A stretch of 64,000 nt of DNA from Astropecten irregularis (Eukaryota; Echinodermata; Asteroidea; Paxillosida; Astropectinidae). The position numbers were made by a program, and so were the translations under genes. The notes beneath the pieces were generated by a model. That model did not search any database. It was not told where the DNA came from and was given only the letters and a program-made list of their open reading frames with translations. Below, one piece after another: positions 38,601 through 49,041 of the stretch; the stretch's first letter is position 1; the number at the start of each line of letters is the position of its first letter. The stretch spans positions 310,001-374,000 of the forward strand of contig OZ020263.1 of the NCBI GenBank assembly GCA_963971285.1, given 5' to 3'.

Positions 38601-40599
38601 TCATACATTTATTTTACATCCTTTTGCTCAGATCAAAGTGAAACCAATAAACATGTGCTCAGTATAAAAAAGGTCCGATGAGTATTGTATCCACATACAT
38701 GTAGAAATGTCAATGATGTAACCTATCTGTCTATGTATGTCAACTTTGATAAACATCAATACGTATTGTAACACGTATTGAAGTCTTGATGCATGAGGAA
38801 CACTTTCATATTGTACGACGATCGAATATTGCATCGTGTACTGTGTGCAAATATGTATAAATTTATAATATGACAGGCTGCCTGATCATACATTGTACAT
38901 GACAGCAATGTGCAGTTAAAAAAAATTAACATGTAACACATAACATGTAACATACAACATTGTGAAATTTCTAGTTCAAAATTCAGTTCCAATCTGTGTT
39001 TCAGAATTGTAACATGTTTAAATCTAGATTCAATCAATCCATTTGGTTACCATGGCGATATTTTGGTTCCAATTCACTCTCGATCCATTTGACCCTCGTG
39101 GCATATATAGAAACATGTCCATGTGAGAACATTAATGTTGCAGGAATCTAAATCTCAGATCAGCAGATTGCTGAATTATGACCCAGGGGTACGTACGATC
39201 GTCCTGAAACCAGAGACAATTCAAGAGATTCTGAAAGGATTTAAGCCAACAGAATGTTGCCATTTAACAGCCATGTAATGACACCTGATGACTTTCCGCT
39301 CATTGTAGTAATGTCAGGTCACATACTTCCCCACGCTGACATTTTGAAAGAATCCAGCAGGATTCTACTGATGATTCCCCCGAGTACAAGACAGCTACAG
39401 ACTTAGTGTATACTGCCATTGAAATATTACACATATCAGGATGCATGGCTCTGATAATATCCATATTTATGACCATTATGGGAAATGCAAGCTCATCTTT
39501 ATGCAAAGATAGACAGTGTGCCATAAATAGAGACAAGTCATTCCTGGATCTGCCCCCAGATTGAGAGAAATAGGAAACAAATTTACCCAGATCAGACGGA
39601 GTTCAGGATGAAACTGGGTCAGTCTGATGACTTGGACAGGGAATCCTGGGAATGTTCAATTCTCAAAATGAATGGAATGCAAATCCCATATTAATAACAC
39701 ATCGTTTTCTCTTGGGATCTGCTCAGCATCTAAATGAATTCAAATTCTATAATGTCAATGGTATACACATCACTAGTACATCATGTGCACATGTGTTATT
39801 CTCATCTATTGCAGTTTTTTTCCATAATTCCTTTGCTATTACACACTGTAACTAAGGTTAAGGAATTCCACTGTTGCAAGCACACATACTTCAGATGTAC
39901 ATACCCATGTACACATATACATGTAATTGTGGACACCCATTTTATCTCTCTGACATGATGTACATGTACATGTGTATGTAAATATGGCATTCATGATAAT
40001 ACAATTGGTACTAAAATACAGTTTAACATTTAATCAATCATTTGTAAAAAATGATGGTATAAAAAATGTGTACAATGTACTGAAATGTAAGTACTACATA
40101 AGAGTACAAGTATGTAAAATAATACACACTGGGGTCACAGAACTTAAAAGTTATTTCTATCAAACCTGTCAAAGTGGTACGAAATATCAATCACGTTTTT
40201 TGTAATGATTAATTTACATAATTACATTTTAAGTTATAATTATAAACAGACTGCTAAATTGATGAGTCTCCAATAGTATCTATAGTGCATCAATTTGAAT
40301 ATGAATTTTCCATGATTCCACAGATATAAAGAAGAGTCCAATTAGATTATAAGAGTATAATCTGGAAGTAATTAAAAGCCACATTTAAGTTGCTACATTT
40401 GCTATGACAAGTAGGTCATCATGTATGTAGGCCAGATCTCTAATTGTTTAGATGTTGGTTACAACTTACAGGTAGATTCAACTGTATCAATATATTGTGT
40501 GCATAAATAAATGTGTGCATTGTATTCATGAATCTTCATCAAATAACCAAAAGGGAAACTGAATGAATATTAAATCATTGAAAGGTGTTAAACAAAGAC

Positions 40600-40645
40600 A
40601 AATTTACTGGAACGGGATTCGAACCGGCGACCTGTATGAAATTTT
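40600..40645 (-). repeat. SINE fragment with B box
   Basis: ACTGGAACGGGATTCGAACC then GGCGACC, a relative of the copies at 54.2 and 60.7 kb. Confidence 0.5.
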
Positions 40646-41500
40646 AAACAAAATTCAACAAGCGCACTGGTCACAAATCAAACGGTTATGCAATATGTGT
40701 CCATGATTCAAATCCTAACATCCAATTTTGATTTTTTTTTTATAATAGACAGAGAAAATGCAGCATATAATTAGCTGAGTAGCAAGAGCAGCCTGGACTA
40801 CACATTTCTTGATTCATTGGCATGCATGAGACTTGCTATGATGTGACTGTGTGGTAGGGATATATCTAACCTGTTTGCCTACAGTCATAAGGAGATACAG
40901 TCTATTTACACAGTCCTTTATTACTCCCTTCTGAAATTACTGCAAGGTCTGTCATAGGCACTAGCTAGTATCAGCCCTGCTTTAGCAATTGAAGGGCCAC
41001 ACCAGCAGGAAAAATAGTTCATGGTGATGCTGAAAATTAATTTCTTGAGACAGATTAGGAACATCTTACCACATGTGTTAAAAATTGATACTTTTTTTTC
41101 AAATACCAAGTTACAATCAAACCCATGAATTTACAATGTACATGTATACATGTACATGTACTTATATCGTTAGAAGCTCAAATATTGGTGAAAATAATTT
41201 CTGAATGTTTGTTATTTCAAATGAAATCCGCAAAACAAGTTTGTGAACCCACATTACACACACAGCATTTGTCATAGACGGATATATTCAAAATTCATCA
41301 ATTTGAGATCACACCAATTTTTGATGTTGCATATACTAAACAAAACCTAAACTTGTTTTATTTCTGGCCTGGCCCTCCATAATGGCAAATACTGTGGTTG
41401 GGGTTGTATAATTACACACAAACAGCATATTGGGGGGAAATATTTTCCATTGAATCACATCAATCAATAGAAACGAATGCGTCAGAATAATGAAATTATC

Positions 41501-41557
41501 AAAGGGGGAGAAAGAGCGAGAGAGTGAGGAGGGGGAAGAGTGGAAGGGGGAGGGGGT
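41501..41557 (+). repeat. A/G-rich tract
   Basis: Almost all purine for over 50 bp (GGGGG runs with GAGAGAG). Low complexity. Confidence 0.8.
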
Positions 41558-44319
41558 AGTGTTACCCTTTGTCAGGGAAAACTCAGAGTATTCTACTTCA
41601 TCCTCGGACACTAATTTGCATTACCATTTGATAAATTTCTGAAACGAAGAGGAATATTGGGAATTACATGTGACGGAATTATGCATGTACTGTACATGTA
41701 GGCCTACAGACTGGGAATTTTAGTAACCGTTTATTTTTAACCCACCACATATTATTCGTATTATTAATTTTCCTTTCATTTTTATGAAATCAATTATCAA
41801 ATATTTATAGTATATTGCGTATATTATCCAATTATCATGTGCATTAAATTATTAATAACAGCAAATTTCCAACAACGTACAGTGCAACAAAAAAGCACTT
41901 TTTTAAAGGTTAAAAAATACATTTTTTAAAGTGTATCATGTGGAAATATGCACTTTTATGTAAGCTTTTTTTCCCTTCTTATTTTTGCTTTGCTAAAAAA
42001 TTGTTTTATTACATATGTGTATGAACTGATGAATGAAGGAAGAAGAAAATAAATATTATAAATAAAACTACAGGCCTACAGTCATTCAACAAGTCATCTC
42101 CATGAAAACTGTGTTATTTACACTAATCCAAAGAAAATATAAAGATGCTTGGTGGCACCTCAGAGATTGCAACACTACATAATTTGCATTCATACAGTGA
42201 TTTTTGCCTAACCTGTGATTGTGTGATTCCACAAAGTTTAAGTAGATACTTTCTCTATGGACCTTTTTGTTTCACACACAGATTCTATCCAGCTTCACTG
42301 ATCCTACAGCAGGTTAATTTGATCCACCCAACAGGTAGCATCCGGTGTCTGAACCAACACGGTAGAACAAACCAATGTGTGGATCACTGTGACACAAAAC
42401 TGCAAATATAATGGAATTAACTTTCTTAACATAGTGGATGTTTTAGATTAACGGAAACAAAATGAATGGCCAAATTATCTGCCAGGATATTATGAATTCA
42501 CCTTTTGATGCTACCACACTAGAAACCTTGACGACAACAATGTTCACTACAACTGAAAGATTTTGGTTAAAGTTAAAGAACATGTAACACTAATCCTACT
42601 TGGATGTAGGAAACATGTATAATCCATGTATGAATACAACCCCTACACAAACAGTACCCAGACAGTGCCTTACTGAAGCAGCAACTATGCACCATCTATT
42701 CAGGGCATGGAGTTGGCCAGAGAATAGAGGATTTACCAAGAGTGCTCTATAGCCTGCAAACGTCTTTTACAGGACTTAAAGTTTGTTTGGAGAGAGTTGT
42801 TTAGTTTGGAAGAGGGTAACCTTGTTGAGGAACGGTTTGAGATTTAATCCGATTAGCTCCACAGGAGTTATGTACAGTATCTGGGTATTACAGTTGGTTA
42901 CAGTAATACAACAAAGTCGGAAGTTGCTGGTTCTCAATGTGAGGGTAGGAGGATGAGCTATCCGCTCAAGCAAACTTGATATCTTGTGGAATTCAACCAA
43001 GTGTGAGTCTGGACCCATGGCATGTATTGCTTATTGTGAAGTTTGTGTCCTTATGTAAGACACTTTGTTACTAATTGTTCTTATCCGCTCAGGAGATGAG
43101 AATACAACCAATGAGAAGGATGCCATTCCTCAAGGAGTTGGCATAAGACATAAAGTAAGGTTTCAAGAATGATACAAATTGATCCAATGAACAGATTTTC
43201 CATTTAAGCAGAATTTTATTAATAAAATGCAGCACAAACAAATGATATTTAGCTTCACACGTACTGTAAACTGAAGATGTAAAAAGTCGGTCGAAATCAG
43301 CAGTCTGACAGCATCTCTAGCAAGAACGTACATGAATTCCTAAACCTATCGTACTTACTGATCTAACTTTAACTTCAATTGTCCTTGAAACCATGTTTGA
43401 ACATGCCTGCCAGCTTACTCAGATACAATGTTTACAATGCACACCCACATACTGTATAATACAGTACTGACATTCAGGAACATCTAGACAGTGCTCAGCT
43501 CATTTTCCATTCAGTCAGGGCTTGGTGGCGCTATTCATACAATTCACAGACTGTACAACCATAGAGCTTGAAAGCTCCAATGGTACAACACACTGCATGT
43601 TGCTTTTCATTTTTGCCATGCTGACAAAGGCTCCTACACTACGGTAGTAGGATCGGAGCCTTGGTGCATACATGTATTCACCACCATCGTAACATATCTA
43701 ATGCACGACTGCTTCTATTCTGCTTGTCAACTCATGTTTTCAAATTTGATAACTACTGGAGCGGAAATATAAGATGAAGGCAAGAGGTGTACTCCTGCAT
43801 AATCAGCAGAGTGTAGCTCCAGGATGCAAAAATGATATATCAATTACCTAACTGGATTGCACAACATGTACATCATGAACATGCGTGTCCCAATGCTTCA
43901 ATTCTAATGGAATTTTGTTCAGTAATAAATGAAACAGACAGAGGCAGATAGAAATGTGCATGAAATGTAGAAAAAAAAAAAATAGAAAATTCCCAAAAGG
44001 CCTAGATTTAATTTAGCTCAACTTGACTGTAAGTGTAAGTGGAAATGTTGGAAGGGACATAATACTGTAGAACACAAAAATACTAGGACTGGCAAGATTA
44101 AAGGAAACTGTATGATGAAAGTACATGTACATGCATCTGGATCTGGATGCTTTTATACTAAGACAAAGCGGATTCCCGCAACTCGTCATATCATACAAGA
44201 TACAAGGTACTAAGATGTTTGGAAATTAACTGAGAAATTCATGGCAAGCATTGGTCAAATAGAGCCGTGGGTTTCAGTGAAAAAAAAGATGAAATATTGA
44301 TGAAATTATCTAAGGTTTA

Positions 44320-45819
44320 TCAGATAGGCACCACAACTTGTGTGTCCTTAAGATGAAGTGTTTTAGACTTAAAGTGACTTTGGTGTTTTGGCGGCACGAT
44401 TGGCTTGGAAGCTTTGGGAAATGCTCCATCCTGAAAAATGAGAGACTTTATTCAAACTGGTAGGATAGGAGCACTGACCCAAGGATCACTATACCTCACA
44501 ACTTTTAAAAGCATGACTACTTTACCTGACTACATTAAAGTTTTAGCAAAAAGCAATTTTGGTGTTTGACCTTATGACATATGACCTTATTAGGAAGGTT
44601 AAATTTGTGGAAAGAGGGCAGGGCATTGATTTCTTGGGGAAACTGTCAATAAAAACGGTAAAGATGATATAGTCGACTAATGTTTCATTGATAGACAACT
44701 AAGCAGACAAAAGTCAAAATGACGGCTGTTTTCAAGCCGTAACTAACGGGTAAGACGATTGTTTTTCTAAACTAAAATGTTGTCAAAATTTCTTCAATCT
44801 AAGGTTTTCGGACTCAGGAACATTTGCTGAAAATCAGAAATCTCATTTTCGAACAGTAAAAGCTACTTTTATAAAGAAAGCGTTTAAGAACAAAAATAAT
44901 CAGTGTTTTTTGGGGGATTGTAGCTTTACGGTTCCTAAAACTATAAAGGAAAGGAAACTTCTTTTTGAAAAGTAACTTACCTACATATACTTTGTTGGTC
45001 TTCTCCTCTATATTACCAAGGTTAATTTTTTGGAAAGAGGGCAGGGCTTTGATTTTTGAGGGAAATTATGGGGTAAAAACGGTAACCAAGTTTGTAACAT
45101 TTCACCGCTGCACGGACGGCCGCACACGAGAATAGTCTGGTTTCCACTCTGACATTTTGAGGACTCTTGATATGTTGGGTCTGGGCACTAGACTAACCAG
45201 ACCAGAAAAAATGGCCTCACGCGATCAGACGGCCTGTTTTTAAGTTTACAAGAAGCGCGTAAGAAAATTGAATTTTAACCCTGAAATGTTTAACAAATTT
45301 CTTCAATCTAGGCTTTTAAGGACCCAGGAACATTTGCTGAAAGTCAAAAGTATCATTTTTGAGGAGTAGAAGTTAGTTCAGAGCCAAAAAAATCAATGTG
45401 TTTTGGGATCCCGTCAACCCACAATCGCTGTTTTTTGTAACCCCAGGCCAGGGCCAGCCAGGCAATTGCCCCAGGCCCTGTATGCACATTTCCCCTAGTG
45501 GCCCTATACACTTCCCCTAACAATTTCTGAGGTTATTCATGAGTGAAAACGGTAGATGAAGATAGATATAGGGACGAACTAAGAGATTCTTACCTCAATC
45601 CCTTTTATCACGAAACTGATTAAGTAGGCGTACATGGCAAGTTATACAAATTAAACTCCATTGTTTTGACGTTTAGGATGCACCATAAATATCGCAGCCA
45701 TTATCCAACAATCCACTTTAATGATAATGGAATCAAAATGACTAGCGTGTACTGAAACTTACCAGGTAAAAACAAGACGGGAGCAACCGAAGTTCCACTT
45801 TTGCAGCCACTTTCGGCAT
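44320..45819 (-). CDS. Candidate small two-exon minus-strand gene, unrecognised
   Basis: Exon A (45763-45819) reads MPKVAAKVELRLLPSCFYL and ends in phase 0 at GTAAGT. Exon B (44320-44430) follows a TTTTTCAG acceptor and reads DGAFPKASKPIVPPKHQSHF plus 16 residues to TGA, giving 55 residues. Further exon-like pieces with good donors lie between them (44973-44999 and 45573-45594), but including either breaks the frame. This may therefore be a spliced non-coding RNA. I recognise no family. Confidence 0.25.
44600..45415 (+). repeat. Diverged local duplication
   Basis: TGGAAAGAGGGCAGGGC recurs at 44608 and 45031. TTTCTTCAATCTA and CAGGAACATTTGCTGAAA recur later in the same order. The spacing grows from 423 to about 509 bp, so one copy gained or lost about 86 bp. 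Confidence 0.7.
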
Positions 45820-46305
45820 CTGTCAATCCAGTTTTAGTTTCACAGCGTGTTGACGCACATGAATCTCGTGTTATTGTCAGATTAAGGAAACGGCATAGTC
45901 GCAAGAGGGCGCTATACTATTTTAATGGTGAGCATGCAATTCGCAAGGCTTCTACAATTTGAGGCGATTCGTCAAAAAGAAATAACGAATTATTCTAATA
46001 ATTATTGGAGATTAAAAACATCGAAAATCGCGAAGTTTTCTTCCATTTATTCAACGTCCGGCATCGATCAATTTTCGCCCAAGAACTTGGTCCCAACTAA
46101 ATCTTTGGTCCCAACTTTTGATGATTAATACTTATTTAGTTGGCACTTTTCAGTTTTAGATTGATTTTGTTCTTCATGATCTTTGCAATAAATATGGGCC
46201 TAAATGAAAAAAAATAAAATGCTCAGGCCTAGGTAAAAATTAAATTTCCTCCGATCCGAACATTGTTTACTCAGATTTGAATAACCATTTTGGCTAACTC
46301 TCTAT

Positions 46306-46440
46306 GGGTGCATTCGTTTAGCTCCCCCGGGTGCGTAATTGTTTTTCCACTCTTGCCAGTGGGCATATTAGCATAAACGCGCCGTTATTGGTTGGATTTC
46401 TCCCGCACGCATGTTGAATTATTCATGACAGTCCAATCCA
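46306..46440 (+). repeat. Left terminal inverted repeat of the 2.1-kb transposon
   Basis: 135 bp. Relative to the right arm it lacks about 84 bp. The missing block is bounded in the right arm by CCCGGGT words, and the left arm retains one such word at the junction. Confidence 0.85.
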
Positions 46441-47089
46441 AGTATACACGTACGTGGTCCATGTGGGTGTACGTGTACACGCACGCTGTACGCGTACTTG
46501 TACTGTATGTATTGCATGTACAGTACAGCAGTGCTTTATATAATCCTTTTACGTGTACAGTAGTTGTCAAAAAAGTTTTACTGCACGTATTACACGCACA
46601 ATTATACTGCTGCCTGTTACTGCATGGCATCATTCACTTTTTCCTTAGAGATGGTTTACTGCCCCAGGGGTTTAGACAAGCAGCTCATTTAATCTTGAGA
46701 AACAGTGACTCCCTTGTTCTTTCCAAAGACCATGTTTTGGTGAGGTGGGTCCTGAATGCTGGCCCTGGCATTCCACAGACCGGCAGTGAAGTGAGCACAC
46801 CAAATTTGTTTTCGCTCCTTCTTCCGTTATAAATTTCTGCCTAGAGTTTTGGTCTGCAGTAGACTTGGTTGTTTAAGCTTGAGTGGTTTTAATTTGTAAC
46901 TTTGCTTGAACACTGTTGTTGGTTTTTTTTGTATGTTGTTATTTTTTGGTCTTTCGGTTTTCCTTTGTTTCGTTGGTTTAAAGTCTTTTAAATTTTTGGT
47001 CGTTTTTGGTTTAAGGTTTTGATTTGTTTCCTAAGGTCGGTCAAAGTTTATTTTACTTGTTCTGGATTGTAAGGTTTTCTGGTCAGATT

Positions 47090-47900
47090 ATTGAAATTCC
47101 TGGAATAAGTTGGTTCACATGAAATATTTCACAGTTGTTTTGGTTTTTAAATAGATTTGATCTTTGAAATTTCATTTTGTTTGGTTAATTGTCCAACTTC
47201 AAATTACAACTGCTTGGATTTTCACAACATCTCTTGACTTGTAAACTTCTTTTTTTTTTTTTTTTGTAGTCATCTAAAAGATTGGTTTGTTGTCTCTATT
47301 TCTGGAATTATCTCGCGACTTCTCCCTACACGATTCAGATTGTATTTTTTTTGTATGTGTTAATCCCCAAGAGCGAGTTCAAAATTCAGATTTTCTTTAT
47401 TTTCTTTAAGCGTGTCCTATTTTCAGGTTACACTAGGATTAGGAAGGTTTGCGGGGGAATATTTCGAAAGGAAGGTTTTGTACACTGGGGATATTGCTAT
47501 AGAGAAGAGAAACGTCTCTATAGCGCACGTCTCTATAGCATATTGATATTCCTGGATGAGGTTGTTCAACACCAAATATTTCACGGGTTCTTTGGTTTGA
47601 AATAGACTTCATATTCGGAGTTTCATTTTGTTTGTTAATTGTTTGGTTAATTGTCAAAATTTATAATTACAACTGCGCGGATTATCTCACCTCTTTTGAC
47701 TAGGCTAATTGAAAACCTTTTTTATGGCGAATACTCGTGGAATAGAGATATTTTGTACGGTCTGAACGATTAGTTTACTGTCTCTCTCTACTAGCACTAC
47801 ATTTCTGTGTTAATCCTCAGCCCAAAATTGTTATCTTTATTTTGCCATTTTCCAGGTACTTTTATTCAGTATAGTGTCTATTATTGTTTCCCTTTTCCTT
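47090..47900 (+). repeat. Diverged tandem duplication (about 450 bp) inside the transposon
   Basis: The stretch from ATTCCTGGAATAAGTTGG (47097) recurs as ATTCCTGGATGAGGTTG at about 47547. Shared words follow in order: AAATATTTCAC, TTTCATTTTGTTTG, TTAATTGTC, ATTACAACTGC, TGTGTTAATCC and CTTTATTTT. Confidence 0.65.
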
Positions 47901-48231
47901 CCTCTATTTTATTCTTCTTCACCCTTCTTTCCATTTTCCTTTAAATTACATCATCCCCTCTCCCATTCCTTAAGTTAACTTGCCAACTAGCCAAGTTTAC
48001 ATACGTGTACATCCACTTGGACAGGGATACTGCATACTGACGGAAAGCTCTTTAAACTCTTAAGAGACCACCATGGTTTTCCATGCTTCTGCGTAGAACC
48101 AAGATGATCGATGGCCATCAAACTGTTTACACACTGTATAGCTATTTCTCAAGGTTTCCACGGCTACACGCTACATTTTGCCTTATAGCGAATTAACATG
48201 CTCGCGCATCCCCTCCTCGACCTCGAGCTAT

Positions 48232-48450
48232 TGGATTGGACTGTCATGAATAATTCAACATGCGTGCGGGAGAAATCCAACCAATAGGGGCGCGTTTATG
48301 CTAATATGCCCACTGCCAAGAGTGGAAAAACAATTACGCCCCCCGGGTCAGCCCTTTCTGGGAATGGTCGTGTTTCACTGCACAAAACAAATGAGAGAAT
48401 GGCGACGAGGTTGACTGGTGTCGACCCGGGGGAGCTAAACGAATGCACCC
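48232..48450 (-). repeat. Right terminal inverted repeat of the 2.1-kb transposon
   Basis: 219 bp. It contains the extra block (about 48345-48429) absent from the left arm. That block itself ends in inverted GGTTGAC / GTCGACC words. Confidence 0.85.
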
Positions 48451-48862
48451 TATAAACCTATACCGCACTTTACGCAAGTACAGTCATTATTCGTTATCTG
48501 TGATGATTTTTACAGTTGATTGGTTTTGTTATGGTTCGCGGTTTTCACCATGTATAGTCTCGTGACGCTTGACACACAATAGACTGGTCCCGTAACGTCT
48601 CCCTTCATAGCACTGCAATCACGCATGGGTCTCTGGGTACAATTCTCCTGCCAAGGCCTCCGAATCTGGTAACCAGACGACCATATCATGATGAACAAGC
48701 TATGAAATTGCAATGAAAAAGGGACCAGACTTAATAGACAGCTCAGCCAAATTCCGTCATGTGATTCATGCCATTGCAAAACAAAAAAGAATCGTAGTGA
48801 AAAATAGTAGGAAATCAGATTCCGTGTAATAATGCATTGACAGGTGAAGTGACATAACCAAG

Positions 48863-48946
48863 ATGGTTGATCCAGACATCATTGTAACACGGCTAGACGT
48901 CAGTTTTTGATGGTTGTAAAGTATTTTAGTGGGCCATGGTATCATG
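48863..48946 (+). promoter_or_regulatory. Upstream ORFs in the presumed FNIP 5' leader
   Basis: A 16-codon uORF (48863-48910) overlaps by one base a second ATG at 48910. The second frame (MVVKYFSG...) runs across the FNIP start in a different frame. A third out-of-frame ATG sits at 48935. If transcription begins upstream of 48863, FNIP initiation would need leaky scanning or reinitiation. The transcription start is not visible from sequence, so this is conditional. Confidence 0.4.
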
Positions 48947-49041
48947 GCGTTATATCGGCGCATTTTTTCACCGCGGGATAAGAAGAAACGATGGGGATTT
49001 CGATCGGCCAGATCGCTCAAGAAATTGGACTACAATTTCTC
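48944..49041 (+). CDS. FNIP: FNIP exon 1 (start codon)
   Basis: Encodes residues 1-33, beginning [17 protein letters not shown], which resembles the basic N-terminus of vertebrate FNIPs (MAPTLFQKLF...). The ATG has A at -3 and G at +4, a good Kozak context. The exon ends in phase 2 at a consensus GTAAGT donor. Two ATGs within 85 nt upstream are out of frame (see the uORF entry). Confidence 0.9.

Larger units (their letters stand above)
38601..44319. other. No gene seen, apart from SINE pieces and one lone exon-like block
   Basis: TACATGTA-rich DNA. The exon-like block at 43093-43154 is discussed in the findings. Confidence 0.4.
46306..48450. mobile_element. 2.1-kb non-autonomous DNA transposon with long terminal inverted repeats
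   Basis: The ends begin GGGTGCATTCGTTTAGCTCC and are exact inverted copies. The left arm (46306-46440) and right arm (48232-48450) match over about 130 bp. TAT flanks both ends, a possible 2-3 bp target duplication. The interior has only short open frames and a T/G-rich tract, and no transposase is visible. The superfamily is unknown to me. It lies between the presumed promoters of FNIP and the minus-strand transcript. Confidence 0.85.

Noticed and set aside
45701..45904. 67-codon minus-strand frame
   Set aside because: It begins at TTG and not ATG, a stop lies just upstream, and the frame runs through the GTAAGT donor at 45762.
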